Origin: Pseudomonas sp. CC120222-01a
Lineage (GTDB): Bacteria; Pseudomonadota; Gammaproteobacteria; Pseudomonadales; Pseudomonadaceae
Direction: 5' to 3'
Length of the DNA: 64,000 bases
Assembly: GCF_003097235.1 (NCBI RefSeq)
Contig: NZ_QEQQ01000021.1
Location: forward strand, 1-64,000
In this document: piece by piece, positions 11,184-21,299 of the stretch
Numbering within the stretch: position 1 is the first letter of the stretch
How the letters are laid out: each line of letters starts with the position of its first letter
Made by a program: the position numbers and the translations under genes
Notes under the pieces: model-generated
Told to the model about the DNA's origin: nothing
Seen by the model: only the letters and a program-made list of their open reading frames with translations
Database searches by the model: none

Positions 11184-11302
11184 CGCGGAACGTCCGCCGG
11201 ACCGGACTACACGGGAAAACCCGGGGTCAATGGTCACAGGTGGTGCGGCGCCAGTAATGGCGCAGCGCCGAAGCGCAGTACCTAACGAAGACGGTAAAAA
11301 GC

Positions 11303-12469
11303 ATGAATCTTCACGAGTATCAGGGTAAGCAGCTGTTCGCTGAATACGGCCTGCCAGTTTCCAAGGGTTTCGCTGTCGATACCCCTGAGCAAGCTGCAGA
11401 AGCCTGCGACAAGATCGGCGGGAACGAGTGGGTAGTAAAAGCCCAGGTTCACGCGGGTGGTCGCGGTAAAGCGGGCGGCGTCAAGCTGGTTCGCAGCAAG
11501 GAAGACGCCAAGGCGTTCGCTGCACAGTGGTTGGGCAAGAATCTGGTTACCTACCAGACCGATGCCAACGGTCAACCCGTCTCCAAGATTCTGGTCGAAT
11601 CCTGCACTGACATCGCCAAAGAGCTGTACCTGGGCGCTGTAGTAGATCGTTCGAGCCGCCGTATCGTGTTCATGGCTTCCACCGAAGGTGGCGTGGACAT
11701 CGAGAAAGTTGCTCACGAAACGCCTGAGAAGATCCTCAAGGCTACCATCGACCCACTGGTTGGCGCTCAGCCGTTCCAGGGTCGTGAGCTGGCATTCCAG
11801 CTGGGTCTGGAAGGCAAGCAAGTTCAACAGTTCGCCAAGATCTTCGTGGGCCTGGCCAAGCTGTTCAAGGATCACGATCTGGCCCTGCTGGAAGTGAACC
11901 CGCTGGTGATCAAGGCCGACGGCGACCTGCACTGCCTCGATGCCAAGATCAACATCGACGCCAACGCCATGTACCGTCAGCCTAAGCTGAAGACCTTCCA
12001 CGACCCGTCGCAGGACGACGCCCGTGAAGCCCACGCTGCCAAGTTCGAACTGAACTACGTTGCCCTCGAAGGCAACATCGGCTGCATGGTCAACGGTGCC
12101 GGCCTGGCCATGGGTACCATGGACATCGTCAACCTGCACGGCGGCAAGCCAGCCAACTTCCTCGACGTGGGCGGCGGCGCTACCAAAGAGCGCGTTACCG
12201 AAGCGTTCAAGATCATTCTGTCCGACAGCAATGTCGCGGCCGTTCTGGTCAACATCTTCGGCGGCATCGTTCGCTGCGACATGATTGCCGAAGGCATCAT
12301 CGGTGCAGTGAAAGAAGTCGGCGTGAAAGTTCCGGTTGTCGTTCGCCTCGAAGGCAACAACGCCGAACTGGGCGCTAAAGTACTGGCAGAAAGCGGTTTG
12401 AACATCATTGCGGCCACCAGCCTGACCGACGCTGCTCAACAAGTTGTCAAAGCTGCGGAGGGCAAGTAA
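11303..12469 (+). CDS. sucC: Succinyl-CoA synthetase beta subunit (ADP/GDP-forming)
   Basis: With SucD converts succinyl-CoA to succinate with substrate-level phosphorylation. The 388 residues begin with [19 protein letters not shown] and carry the ATP-grasp fold ([17 protein letters not shown]) and the C-terminal ligase domain with [13 protein letters not shown] and [13 protein letters not shown]. The stop TAA overlaps the sucD ATG by one base, giving tight coupling. Confidence 0.98.
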
Positions 12470-13353
12470 TGAGCGTCCTGATCAATAAAGATACCAAAGT
12501 CATCTGCCAGGGCTTCACCGGCTCGCAGGGTACTTTCCACTCCGAACAAGCCATCGCCTACGGCACCAAGATGGTCGGCGGCGTTACCCCAGGCAAGGGT
12601 GGCACCACCCACCTGGGCCTGCCGGTGTTCAACACCGTCAAGGAAGCCGTGGAAGCTACCGGCGCTGACGCTTCGGTTATCTACGTTCCGGCTCCTTTCT
12701 GCAAGGACTCGATCCTGGAAGCAGCTTTCGGCGGCATCAAGCTGATCGTCTGCATCACCGAAGGCATTCCTACCCTGGACATGCTGGATGCCAAGGTCAA
12801 GTGCGACGAGCTGGGCGTGACCCTGATCGGCCCTAACTGCCCAGGTGTCATCACCCCGGGCGAGTGCAAGATCGGCATCATGCCAGGCCACATTCACCTG
12901 CCAGGCAAGGTCGGTATCGTTTCGCGTTCCGGCACCCTGACCTACGAAGCGGTCAAGCAGACCACCGACGCCGGCTTCGGCCAGTCGACCTGCGTGGGCA
13001 TCGGCGGCGACCCGATCCCAGGCTCCAACTTCATCGACATCCTGAAGCTGTTCCAGGAAGATCCGAAGACCGAAGCGATCGTCATGATCGGTGAGATCGG
13101 CGGTTCGGCTGAAGAAGAAGCGGCGGCCTACATCAAGGCCAACGTCACCAAGCCAGTCGTTTCCTACATCGCCGGTGTTACCGCACCTGCGGGCAAGCGC
13201 ATGGGCCACGCTGGCGCCATCATCTCCGGCGGCAAGGGCACTGCGGACGAGAAGTTCGCTGCGCTGCAGGACGCTGGTGTGAAGACCGTGCGTTCCTTGG
13301 CTGACATCGGCAAGGCCCTGGCCGAGCTGACCGGCTGGGAAGCCAAGAAGTAA
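12469..13353 (+). CDS. sucD: Succinyl-CoA synthetase alpha subunit
   Basis: Binds CoA and carries the phosphohistidine intermediate. The 294 residues contain the CoA-binding Rossmann start ([19 protein letters not shown]), the [20 protein letters not shown] block and the phosphorylated histidine in [19 protein letters not shown]. Last gene of the TCA block; a hairpin terminator follows within 30 bp. Confidence 0.98.
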   Translation: MSVLINKDTKVICQGFTGSQGTFHSEQAIAYGTKMVGGVTPGKGGTTHLGLPVFNTVKEAVEATGADASVIYVPAPFCKDSILEAAFGGIKLIVCITEGIPTLDMLDAKVKCDELGVTLIGPNCPGVITPGECKIGIMPGHIHLPGKVGIVSRSGTLTYEAVKQTTDAGFGQSTCVGIGGDPIPGSNFIDILKLFQEDPKTEAIVMIGEIGGSAEEEAAAYIKANVTKPVVSYIAGVTAPAGKRMGHAGAIISGGKGTADEKFAALQDAGVKTVRSLADIGKALAELTGWEAKK

Positions 13354-13379
13354 TACCTGCTACACCCCCCACGCGCACA

Positions 13380-13404
13380 GAGGCCACCTTCGGGTGGCCT
13401 TTGT
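13380..13404 (+). terminator. Rho-independent terminator after sucD
   Basis: AGGCCACC, loop TTCG, GGTGGCCT and a short T stretch lie 27 bp after the sucD stop. Confidence 0.75.
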
Positions 13405-13417
13405 CGTTATTGGCTCA

Positions 13418-13510
13418 GTGTTTTCAGGTCCGGCCTCTTCGCGGGCCACAGGTTATGCGCAATCTTTGTGGGAGCGGGCTTGCCCGCGAAGAGGCCGGAC
13501 CTGAAAACAC
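13418..13510. repeat. REP doublet with perfect 29-bp inverted arms
   Basis: The arms at 13418-13446 and 13482-13510 are exact inverted complements containing GGTCCGGCCTCTTCGCGGGC. They are separated by 35 nt that include GTGGGAGCGGGCTTGCCCGC. This is the P. putida-type repetitive extragenic palindrome in head-to-head form. It lies between sucD and brnQ. Confidence 0.85.
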
Positions 13511-13806
13511 AGATTATTCGATCGGTTCGATAGGAATTTTGAAGCAGACGTATGTTTCAATCCGAGGATAATCCCTACTGTTCTCGGTCACACAGACGAC
13601 AAACATGTACGCACATCGGACAAGCAGCACTGTGCCAGTGCGTTTGCCGGGTAAAACGGTTAATCTACGCGTTCACTCTGTGCCCGTACCCCAAAAGGGA
13701 ACGACACGCTAAACGGGTCTGGCCTATCAAGCCGGGCAGCATTTCCCCTCATCCAAAGGGAAATCCCCTCTCGAATCCCGATTTCAGCAGTGTGGTACTA
13801 CCTTAA
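13511..13806 (+). promoter_or_regulatory. brnQ leader region
   Basis: No supported gene in about 300 bp. A perfect inverted repeat ATTTCCC (13741-13747) / GGGAAAT (13758-13764) lies 43 bp before brnQ and could be an operator or leader stem. No leucine- or isoleucine-rich leader peptide was found. No good Shine-Dalgarno sequence is visible in the last 20 bases before the brnQ ATG. Confidence 0.35.
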
Positions 13807-15120
13807 ATGAAAGTTCTCAAAGGCCAGGATATCCTGGCGCTTGGCTTTATGACGTTTGCGCTTTTCGTGGGCGCTGGCAACATCATCTTCCCGCCTATCG
13901 TCGGTCTGCAGTCTGGCCCGCACGTGTGGATGGCGGCCCTGGGCTTCCTGGTCACTGCCGTTGGCCTGCCGGTCATCACCGTGGTCGCACTGGCCAAGGT
14001 CGGTGGCGGCATGGACGCTCTGAGCAGCCCGATCGGCAAGTTCTTCGGCGGCCTGCTGGCGGCCGTGTGCTACCTGTCGGTAGGCCCGCTGTTCGCGACG
14101 CCGCGTACCGCGACCGTATCGTTCGAAGTGGGTGTGGCGCCGCTGACCGGTGAAAGCCCGACGGCGTTGTTCATCTACAGCCTGGTGTACTTCGCCGTGG
14201 TGCTGGCCGTGTCCATGTACCCGGGCAAGCTGCTCGACACTGTCGGCCGCTTCCTCGCGCCACTGAAGATCATCGCCTTGGCGGCACTGGGCATCGCTGC
14301 TTTCGCCCTGCCTGCCGGGACCATTGGTGAAGCGCAGCCGGCCTATGCTGCTGCCGCCTTTTCCAAGGGCTTCTCTGACGGTTACCTGACCATGGATACC
14401 CTCGGTGCCCTGGTATTCGGTATCGTCATCGTCAACGCCATCCGCTCGCGTGGTGTCGAGTCGCCGAAGCTGATCACCCGCTACGCCATCATCGCCGGCC
14501 TGATCGCCGGTGTCGGCCTGGCCCTGGTGTACATCAGCCTGTTCCGCCTGGGCGCCACCAGCCACGACATCGCCGCCGATGCCACCAACGGTGCCGCCGT
14601 TCTGCACGCCTATGTGCAGCACACCTTCGGCTCGCTGGGCAGCGGCTTCCTTGCCGTACTGATCGCCCTGGCGTGCCTGGTGACTGCAGTGGGCCTGACC
14701 TGCGCCTGTGCCGAGTACTTCAGCCAGATCCTGCCGCTGTCGTACCGTGCACTGGTGGTGATCCTGGCGGGCTTCTCGCTGCTGATCTCCAACCTGGGCC
14801 TGACCAAGCTGATCATGTTCTCGATCCCGGTGCTGACCGCCATCTATCCGCCATGCATCGTGGTGGTGGGCCTGAGCTTCGTGAAGGACCTGTGGAATTC
14901 GCCGACCCGCATCCTGGCCCCAGTGATGCTGGTGTCGCTGGTGTTCGGTATCGTCGATGCGATCAAGGGTAGTGATATTGCCCATGTGCTGCCGGACGTT
15001 CTGGCGCACCTGCCGCTGAGCGATCAGGGCCTGGCCTGGCTGGTGCCTTCGGTGGTAACGCTGGTTGGCGCCGTGGCCTGTGACCGCATGCTCGGCAAGC
15101 CGCGCGAAGCGTTGGCCTGA
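13807..15120 (+). CDS. brnQ: Branched-chain amino acid:cation symporter BrnQ
   Basis: Inner-membrane LIVCS-family carrier for Leu, Ile and Val. The 437 residues start [20 protein letters not shown], followed by [17 protein letters not shown], the family signature in the first helix. About twelve hydrophobic segments run through the protein, including [18 protein letters not shown] and a C-terminal helix pair. The ATG is fixed by homology because the ribosome site before it is poor. Stands alone, with a terminator downstream. Confidence 0.94.
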   Translation: MKVLKGQDILALGFMTFALFVGAGNIIFPPIVGLQSGPHVWMAALGFLVTAVGLPVITVVALAKVGGGMDALSSPIGKFFGGLLAAVCYLSVGPLFATPRTATVSFEVGVAPLTGESPTALFIYSLVYFAVVLAVSMYPGKLLDTVGRFLAPLKIIALAALGIAAFALPAGTIGEAQPAYAAAAFSKGFSDGYLTMDTLGALVFGIVIVNAIRSRGVESPKLITRYAIIAGLIAGVGLALVYISLFRLGATSHDIAADATNGAAVLHAYVQHTFGSLGSGFLAVLIALACLVTAVGLTCACAEYFSQILPLSYRALVVILAGFSLLISNLGLTKLIMFSIPVLTAIYPPCIVVVGLSFVKDLWNSPTRILAPVMLVSLVFGIVDAIKGSDIAHVLPDVLAHLPLSDQGLAWLVPSVVTLVGAVACDRMLGKPREALA

Positions 15121-15189
15121 TGGCAACAGTTGAAGCCTGAGGGCGGCACCGGCCACAAGCCATAGGGTGCACGCCAAGGGTGGAGACTC

Positions 15190-15225
15190 GAAAGCCCCGT
15201 ATCCGCGAGGATGCGGGGCTTTTTC
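15190..15225 (+). terminator. Rho-independent terminator after brnQ
   Basis: AAAGCCCCG and CGGGGCTTT flank a short inner stem and are followed by a T-run, about 70 bp after the brnQ stop. Confidence 0.8.
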
Positions 15226-15307
15226 GTTTCAGGTTGTGCCTTTTATCGCTTGTAGGCGTCGAAACCCGGTCACTATTCTTTGTGCACCTGGCCCTCGGGA
15301 ATCCTGC

Positions 15308-16057
15308 ATGAACTTCATCCAAAGCAACCTCCATAACCTCCTGGCCGTCTGCTGGTTCGCCCTCTGCTGGGGCGGCTACACCCGCTATGCCATCTGGAAG
15401 GGCCGCGACACCGCGTGCCTGGCCAGCGTGTTGCACCTGTACCGGGAAGACTGGATGCGCCGCATGCTGCTGCGCGACAACCGCATCGCCGACGCCAGCG
15501 TGATCGGCAACCTGGAGCGCAATGCCTCGTTTTTCGCCTCCAGTACCCTGATCATCCTCGCCGGTATTCTCACCGTGCTGGGCGCTTCGGATCGTGCCCT
15601 GTCGTTGCTCGCGGACCTGCCGCTGGTGCAGCAGGCGTCCCAAGGCATGTCGGAGATCAAGCTGCTGTGCCTGGCAATGGTCTTCGTCTACGCCTTCTTT
15701 ACCTTCAGCTGGTGCATGCGTCAGTACAACTTTGCTGCGGTACTGGTGGGGTCCGCGCCAATGATCGGTGAACGCCAGGTCAATGAGCTGGAGCGCAAGG
15801 CGTTTGCCTCACGTGCGGCGCGGGTGCTATCGCTGGCAGCCAACCAGTTCAACTTCGGCCTGCGTTCTTATTACTTCGGCATGGCCATGCTTACCTGGTT
15901 CATCAGCCCCTGGCTATTCATGGTCATGAGTGTGGGTGTGGTGCTGGTTCTGTATCGCCGTGAGTTCCATTCCGATGTGTTGGACGTCATGGTGTTCACG
16001 CCCACTGAAAGTGCGCCGACAGAAGTGCCCAAGGAAAGTTCCAGCAGTATTAACTGA
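15308..16057 (+). CDS. DUF599 family membrane protein
   Basis: A 249-residue inner-membrane protein of unknown function with the DUF599 pattern. An N-terminal helix (about 8-26) is followed by a cytosolic stretch with YREDWMRRMLLRDNRIAD. Hydrophobic segments follow at about 68-86, 113-135 and 190-216, then an acidic-polar tail. The ATG at 15308 is chosen because the frame upstream runs through the brnQ terminator. A bidirectional terminator separates it from the convergent lipoprotein gene. Confidence 0.8.
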   Translation: MNFIQSNLHNLLAVCWFALCWGGYTRYAIWKGRDTACLASVLHLYREDWMRRMLLRDNRIADASVIGNLERNASFFASSTLIILAGILTVLGASDRALSLLADLPLVQQASQGMSEIKLLCLAMVFVYAFFTFSWCMRQYNFAAVLVGSAPMIGERQVNELERKAFASRAARVLSLAANQFNFGLRSYYFGMAMLTWFISPWLFMVMSVGVVLVLYRREFHSDVLDVMVFTPTESAPTEVPKESSSSIN

Positions 16058-16082
16058 AACGTTTAATCCAGTTAATGCAGGC

Positions 16083-16115
16083 ACAAAAAAACCCGACAAT
16101 GTCGGGTTTTTTTGT
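16083..16115. terminator. Bidirectional terminator between the DUF599 and lipoprotein genes
   Basis: A perfect 15-bp stem (ACAAAAAAACCCGAC / GTCGGGTTTTTTTGT) with a 3-nt loop has A/T tracts on both sides, so it can serve both convergent genes. Confidence 0.9.
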
Positions 16116-16124
16116 TTCGGTCGA

Positions 16125-16409
16125 TTACTGCTTGGCAGGCTCGGCCGGAGTGGCAGGCGCGGTTTCCGGCGCCGGAGTAGTCGGGGCAGCCTCTTCGGCG
16201 GCCTTCTTCTCGGCTTCGGCCTGATCTTTGGCGGCTTCGGCGTTTTCCTTGGCGGCGTCGTTCATTTTATCCTGAGCTTCGCCCATCTTTTCCTGGGCTT
16301 GCTCGGCGTGTTGCTGTGCGTCTTGGGCTTTGTCTTCGCTCGCTTTATCGCAAGCAGCCAGGCCCATGGCAGCAGCCAGCATCAGAGCAAAAGCAAAAGG
16401 TTTACGCAT
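16125..16409 (-). CDS. Small Ala/Glu/Lys-rich lipoprotein
   Basis: 94 residues with a signal peptide and the lipobox LAAC (modified Cys at about residue 20). A charged helix with heptad-like spacing rich in A, E, K, Q and D (about 21-72) is followed by a Pro/Ala/Thr tail. The layout (lipid anchor, coiled coil, flexible tail) suggests an envelope spacer or stress lipoprotein. No function is assigned. AGGAG lies 9 nt before the ATG. Confidence 0.8.
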   Translation of the reverse strand: MRKPFAFALMLAAAMGLAACDKASEDKAQDAQQHAEQAQEKMGEAQDKMNDAAKENAEAAKDQAEAEKKAAEEAAPTTPAPETAPATPAEPAKQ

Positions 16410-16563
16410 GGGGGTGTTTCTCCTTGGTGGAATAATTGACTTGTTCCTTCGAGTTCAATCACGCGGAATAAGTTCCGCAGAGGTTACAGATATATAACGC
16501 CCCGTTCTATATAGACTTTTTATTGATTTTATGCCGCTGCGGCAGTGCTTACGGAACTCGCCT

Positions 16564-17040
16564 ATGAACGATCAAAGCTTGTTGGCCATGGCTGAGCGTT
16601 TTCTCTCGGCATTGAAACATTGCCAGCGATTGCAGATGCGCGTTGCCCATGCTGACAGTGAAGGTATGACGCTGGTCATGCCCTGGTCGCCAGCGATCGT
16701 CGGCAACCCGCAGACCGGCGCGGTGCACGGTGGTGCCCTGACCACGTTGATGGATACCACCTGTGGCATGGCCACGTTGTGCGTGTTGCCGCGCTTCGAG
16801 GTGTGCCCGACGCTCGACCTGCGCATCGACTACATGCACCCGTCCGCACCCGGCAAGCCGATCTACGGCCATGCGCATTGCTATCGCGTGACCCGTGACG
16901 TCATTTTCACCCGCGGCACCGCCTACCAGGACGACCCCGGGCAGCCGATCTGCCAGGTGGTCGGTACCTTCATGCGCCTGGGCCAGGAGATCAAGGGTGG
17001 CATCCGTTTCGGCAACAGCCTGAAGGAGGGCGGGGCATGA
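16564..17040 (+). CDS. PaaI-type hotdog thioesterase, first of a pair
   Basis: 158 residues with a single hotdog domain. The GAVHGGALTTLMDTTCG block carries the family's HGG motif and catalytic acid (D of MDTT), followed by LDLRIDYMHPS, the usual central strand. Probably hydrolyses acyl-CoA thioesters; the substrate is unknown. The ATG at 16564 is preferred to the ATG at 16531, which has no ribosome site. Overlaps the next thioesterase gene by ATGA. Confidence 0.85.
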   Translation: MNDQSLLAMAERFLSALKHCQRLQMRVAHADSEGMTLVMPWSPAIVGNPQTGAVHGGALTTLMDTTCGMATLCVLPRFEVCPTLDLRIDYMHPSAPGKPIYGHAHCYRVTRDVIFTRGTAYQDDPGQPICQVVGTFMRLGQEIKGGIRFGNSLKEGGA

Positions 17041-17519
17041 TCCCTGAAGACGTTCGCCAGCAGTTGAACGCGGCTCACGCGGTTGGCGACTACGGCCCCT
17101 TGCTGGCCTTGATCCCTTACGCCGGCCTGATCGGCATCGAGTGCCAGCGCGAGGGTGACGACCTGCTGTTCCGCCTGCCGGCCAGTGAGGACAACATAGG
17201 CAACCCGTTGTTGCCGGCCATCCATGGTGGCGTCATCGCCGGCTTCATGGAGCTCTCTGCGGCCCTGTACCTGCTGATCTACAGCGAGAGCGCGAGTATC
17301 CCGAAGATCATCGATTTCTCCATCGACTACCTGCGCGCGGGGCATTTTCGCGACACCTATGCCCAGTGCCAGCTATGGCGCCAGGGCCGGCGGGTGACCA
17401 ACGTGGCGATCACCGCTTGGCAAGGTGATCGGCAGTCGCCGATCGCTACCGCCCGCGCGCATTTCAAGATCGAACCGGAAAAGCCCTTGAAATCGTCCGG
17501 GCAGCCCCCATCTGCATGA
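17037..17519 (+). CDS. PaaI-type hotdog thioesterase, second of a pair
   Basis: 160 residues with IGNPLLPAIHGGVIAGFMELSA as the active-site region. Here HGG is kept and the acid position is Glu (MELSA), where the first paralogue has Asp. The central strand IDFSIDYLRAG follows. Its start overlaps the previous gene's stop, so the two are probably co-translated and may form a heteromer. The catalytic substrate is unknown. Confidence 0.84.
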   Translation: MIPEDVRQQLNAAHAVGDYGPLLALIPYAGLIGIECQREGDDLLFRLPASEDNIGNPLLPAIHGGVIAGFMELSAALYLLIYSESASIPKIIDFSIDYLRAGHFRDTYAQCQLWRQGRRVTNVAITAWQGDRQSPIATARAHFKIEPEKPLKSSGQPPSA

Positions 17520-17588
17520 CATCCGCCGTTAAAGCAGGCCATGTTGGCCGCCAGGCGCCACTGCCATCAGATCGGAGTTTTGAAGACC

Positions 17589-19496
17589 ATGAGTGTTGAG
17601 GCTCAAAAGGAAACACTAGTCTTCCAGACCGAGGTAAAGCAGCTGCTGCACCTCATGATTCACTCCTTGTACTCGAACAAGGAAATCTTCCTGCGTGAAC
17701 TGATCTCCAACGCCTCCGACGCCGCCGACAAGCTGCGTTTCGAGGCCCTGGCCAAGCCAGAGCTGCTTGAAGGCGACGCCGACCTGAAGATCCGCCTGAG
17801 CTTCGATAAGGACGCCGGTACCGTCACCCTCGAGGACAACGGCATCGGCATGAGCCGTGAAGATGTCATCGCCCACCTGGGCACCATCGCCAAGTCCGGC
17901 ACCGCCGACTTCATGAAGAACCTCACCGGTGACCAGAAGAAGGACTCGCACCTGATCGGTCAGTTCGGTGTGGGCTTCTACTCGGCCTTCATCGTTGCCG
18001 ACAAGGTCGATGTGTACAGCCGCCGTGCCTGCCAGCCAGCTACCGAAGGCGTGCACTGGTCGTCGAAGGGCGAGGGTGAATTCGAGGTCGCGACCATCGA
18101 CAAGCCGCAGCGCGGCACTCGCATCGTCCTGCACCTGAAGAAGGACGAGCAGGAGTTCGCCGATGGCTGGCGCCTGCGCAACGTGGTCAAGAAATACTCC
18201 GACCATATTGCCCTGCCGATCGAACTGCCCAAGGAGCAGGCCGAAGCGGCCGAAGGCGAAGAAAAACCAGCGCAGGAATGGGAAACCGTCAACCGCGCCA
18301 GCGCCCTGTGGACCCGTTCGCGCTCCGAGGTCAAGGACGAGGAATACCAGGAGTTCTACAAGCACATCGGCCATGACTTCGAGAACCCGCTGGCCTGGAG
18401 CCACAACAAGGTCGAAGGCAAGCTCGAATACAACTCGCTGCTGTACGTGCCGGCCCGCGCACCGTTCGACCTGTACCAGCGCGAAGCGCCACGTGGCCTG
18501 AAGCTGTATGTCCAGCGCGTGTTCATCATGGACCAGGCCGAGTCGTTCCTGCCGCTGTACCTGCGCTTCATCAAAGGTGTGGTCGACTCCAACGACCTGT
18601 CGCTGAACGTCTCCCGCGAGATCCTGCAGAAAGACCCGATCATCGATTCGATGAAGACCGCGCTGACCAAGCGTGTGCTGGACATGCTGGAGAAACTGGC
18701 GAAGAACGAGCCTGAGCAGTACAAAGGCTTCTGGAAAAACTTCGGCCAGGTGCTGAAGGAAGGCCCGGCTGAAGACTTCGCCAACAAGGAAAAGATCGCC
18801 GGCCTGCTGCGCTTCGCCTCCACCCAGGACGACAGCGGCGAGCAGAGCGTTGCCCTGGCTGATTACCTGGCGCGTGCCAAGGAAGGCCAGGACAAGATCT
18901 ACTACCTCACCGGCGAGTCCTACGCGCAGGTCAAGAACAGCCCACACCTGGAAGTCTTCCGCAAGAAAGGCATCGAGGTCCTGCTGCTGACCGACCGTAT
19001 CGACGAGTGGCTGATGAGCTACCTCAACGAGTTCGATGGCAAGGCATTCGTCGACGTTGCGCGTGGCGACCTGGACCTGGGCAAGCTGGATTCGGAAGAG
19101 GACAAGAAAGCCCAGGAAGAAGTAGCCAAGAACAAGGAAGGCCTGGTCGAGCGACTGAAAGGTGCCTTGGGTGACAGCGTCGCCGAAGTGCGCGTCTCGC
19201 ACCGCCTGACCGACTCGCCGGCGATCCTCGCCATCGGCGAACAGGACCTGGGCCTGCAGATGCGCCAGATCCTCGAAGCCAGCGGCCAGAAGGTGCCGGA
19301 CTCGAAGCCGATCTTCGAGTTCAACCCGACTCACCCGCTGATCGAGAAGCTGGACAACGAGCAGAGCGAAGACCGCTTTGCCGAACTGTCGCACATCCTC
19401 TTCGATCAGGCCGCGCTGGCGGCCGGTGACAGCCTGAAAGACCCGGCAGCGTACGTTCGTCGCCTGAACAAGCTACTGGTCGAGCTGTCTGCTTGA
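17589..19496 (+). CDS. htpG: Chaperone protein HtpG (Hsp90)
   Basis: ATP-dependent cytosolic chaperone. The 635 residues start at [20 protein letters not shown]; the longer upstream frame is dropped. The N-terminal GHKL ATPase domain shows [26 protein letters not shown] and [12 protein letters not shown]. The middle-domain catalytic arginine region LNVSREILQ and the C-terminal dimerisation domain are complete. A strong terminator follows the stop. Confidence 0.97.
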   Translation: MSVEAQKETLVFQTEVKQLLHLMIHSLYSNKEIFLRELISNASDAADKLRFEALAKPELLEGDADLKIRLSFDKDAGTVTLEDNGIGMSREDVIAHLGTIAKSGTADFMKNLTGDQKKDSHLIGQFGVGFYSAFIVADKVDVYSRRACQPATEGVHWSSKGEGEFEVATIDKPQRGTRIVLHLKKDEQEFADGWRLRNVVKKYSDHIALPIELPKEQAEAAEGEEKPAQEWETVNRASALWTRSRSEVKDEEYQEFYKHIGHDFENPLAWSHNKVEGKLEYNSLLYVPARAPFDLYQREAPRGLKLYVQRVFIMDQAESFLPLYLRFIKGVVDSNDLSLNVSREILQKDPIIDSMKTALTKRVLDMLEKLAKNEPEQYKGFWKNFGQVLKEGPAEDFANKEKIAGLLRFASTQDDSGEQSVALADYLARAKEGQDKIYYLTGESYAQVKNSPHLEVFRKKGIEVLLLTDRIDEWLMSYLNEFDGKAFVDVARGDLDLGKLDSEEDKKAQEEVAKNKEGLVERLKGALGDSVAEVRVSHRLTDSPAILAIGEQDLGLQMRQILEASGQKVPDSKPIFEFNPTHPLIEKLDNEQSEDRFAELSHILFDQAALAAGDSLKDPAAYVRRLNKLLVELSA

Positions 19497-19509
19497 GTTG
19501 ATGCACAGG

Positions 19510-19535
19510 AAAGCCCGCTTCGGCGGGCTTTTTTT
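19510..19535 (+). terminator. Rho-independent terminator after htpG
   Basis: AAAGCCCGC, loop TTCG, GCGGGCTTT and a T-run start 14 bp after the stop. Confidence 0.9.
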
Positions 19536-19560
19536 ATAGTGAGTGCCTAAGGAGTGCTTG

Positions 19561-20286
19561 ATGAGCAAGGTAATCGTCGAATCGCTGGTCTATCACCTGT
19601 CCGGCAAGACCTATGAAAGCCGCCTGGTCTACGAGCCAGGTGCACTGGGCCGCCCGGGCCTGGTGATGGCGCCGAACTGGATGGGTATTGGCGAAGGCGC
19701 CGAGCGTATCGCCAAGGAAGTGGCCGAGAAGGGCTATGTGGTACTGATTGCCGACCTGTATGGGCAGTCGGTGCGTCCGTCCAATGCCGATGAGGCAGGG
19801 GCGGCGATGATGCCCCTGAAGAACGACCGTGGCGAATTGCGCAAGCGCATGAAAGAAGCGCTGGACCAGTTGCTGGGGCAGTCCAAGGCGCTGCTGGAGC
19901 CGGGCAAGGTGGCCACCTTCGGCTTCTGCTTCGGTGGCTGCTGTGCCCTGGAGCTGGCCCGTACCGGTGCGGACCTGAAAGCGGCGGTGTCGTTCCACGG
20001 CACACTGGACACCCCGAACCCGGAAGACGCCAAGCGCATCAAGGGCTCGGTGCTGGTATTGCACGGTGCTTCCGACCCGTTGGTGCCGAAGGAACAATTG
20101 CCAGCGTTCGAAGATGAGATGAACGCCGCCAAGGTGGACTGGCAGCTGCTGAGCTACGGTGGTGCGGTGCACTCGTTCACCGACCCGAATGCCAATGTGC
20201 CGGGCAAGATGCAGTACGACCGTCGCACCTCGGAGCGGGCGTTCCGCTCGATGCACAACCTGCTTGCTGAAGTGTTCCAGCGTTGA
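19561..20286 (+). CDS. Dienelactone hydrolase family protein
   Basis: 241-residue alpha/beta hydrolase. The nucleophile elbow GFCFGGCCALE carries a cysteine (CFGGC), as in dienelactone hydrolases, with the acid around HGASDPLVPKEQ and the histidine in GGAVHSFTDPNA. Substrate unknown; it is outside any catechol pathway here. The ATG at 19561 has AAGGAG upstream. In P. aeruginosa a similar gene also follows htpG. Confidence 0.87.
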   Translation: MSKVIVESLVYHLSGKTYESRLVYEPGALGRPGLVMAPNWMGIGEGAERIAKEVAEKGYVVLIADLYGQSVRPSNADEAGAAMMPLKNDRGELRKRMKEALDQLLGQSKALLEPGKVATFGFCFGGCCALELARTGADLKAAVSFHGTLDTPNPEDAKRIKGSVLVLHGASDPLVPKEQLPAFEDEMNAAKVDWQLLSYGGAVHSFTDPNANVPGKMQYDRRTSERAFRSMHNLLAEVFQR

Positions 20287-20296
20287 CATCGCAGGG

Positions 20297-20322
20297 GGGG
20301 CCGCAACGCGGCCCCGTTTTTT
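20297..20322. terminator. Terminator between convergent hydrolase and pirin genes
   Basis: GGGGCCGC, loop AAC, GCGGCCCC, then G and six T. It lies directly after the plus-strand hydrolase; the T-run favours plus-strand use. Confidence 0.85.
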
Positions 20323-21184
20323 AGCGTGGCAACTCGATCCTTGAGGTTTCCCCAGGCACTGTCGGCCAATCCCCGGCAGCCCACTTGACCCTGGCCTGCT
20401 CGATCAGCGCCGCATCACTGGCCACAAAGTTCCAGTTCATCCGCCGTGGCCCATCCAGTGGCTCGCCACCAATCAGCACCAGCTGGCATTCTTCCTCCGC
20501 ATACAGCGTTACCTCTTCGCCCTCCGGCAGTACCACCAGGCTGTAAGCCTCGACCTGCTCATCATCCATCAGCAACTCGCCATCGAGCAGATACAGCGCC
20601 CGCTGGGCATGTTCGACTGGCACCACGAGGGTGGTAGCCGGTTGCATCAACACCTGTGCATAGAGGGTAGGGGAGAGCACCGGCACCGGTGACTCCAGGC
20701 AGAAGCCACCGCCAGCAATCATGCAGATGCGCACGCCCAGGTTGTCACTGACCGGCAGGCTCGCCGCCAGATGGTGGCTGTAGCTCGGCTCGCACTGTTC
20801 ATGCGCCTGTGGCGAGGCCAGCCACACCTGCAGCCCGTGCAAGCGTGAACCATGGGCCAAGGCGTCTGCCGGCGTGCGCTCGACATGCGCCACGCCTTTG
20901 CCGGCGGTCATCCAGCTCACGTCTCCAGGCAGCACGCGTTGCTCCGAGCCCAGGCTGTCCTTGTGCAGGATCGCGCCTTCGAACAGGTAGGTGAGGGTGG
21001 AGAGGCCGATATGTGGGTGCTGGCGGATATCCATGCCATGGCCCGGTGCATAGTCGGTCTCGAGCATATGGTCGAAGAACACGAACGGGCCGACGCTGCG
21101 GCATTGGGCCGAGGGCAGCGGGCGCAGGATCGGCTGGCCCTCGACCGATTCGGCGCGTGGGCGGATGATCAGCGGGCTGCTCAT
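20321..21184 (-). CDS. Pirin family protein (bicupin)
   Basis: 287 residues with two cupin domains. The first has HPHIGLSTLTYLFEGAILHKDS, the pirin metal-binding His pattern, and ends with the conserved GKGVAHVERT block. Some bacterial pirins have quercetinase activity and others bind regulators or enzymes, so the role here is open. The start MSSPLIIRPRAE is chosen over a 12-residue extension. Divergent from the secreted amidohydrolase. Confidence 0.88.
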   Translation of the reverse strand: MSSPLIIRPRAESVEGQPILRPLPSAQCRSVGPFVFFDHMLETDYAPGHGMDIRQHPHIGLSTLTYLFEGAILHKDSLGSEQRVLPGDVSWMTAGKGVAHVERTPADALAHGSRLHGLQVWLASPQAHEQCEPSYSHHLAASLPVSDNLGVRICMIAGGGFCLESPVPVLSPTLYAQVLMQPATTLVVPVEHAQRALYLLDGELLMDDEQVEAYSLVVLPEGEEVTLYAEEECQLVLIGGEPLDGPRRMNWNFVASDAALIEQARVKWAAGDWPTVPGETSRIELPR

Positions 21185-21299
21185 GGCGGGCTCCAGGCGA
21201 GTTGGAAATGCCCCAAGCATAGCGGTTTGCCGAGCAATGCTGAACCGTTGCGCTGGCGGCCCGGTCTACCCTGCTGATGCCCGCAGAAGGAGGTTGCCC

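Noticed and set aside
13552-13806. An 84-codon frame in the brnQ leader
   Set aside because: No ribosome site, Cys/Arg/Pro-rich composition unlike the neighbours, and it ends at the brnQ start. It was also considered as a leader peptide but lacks a run of branched-chain codons.
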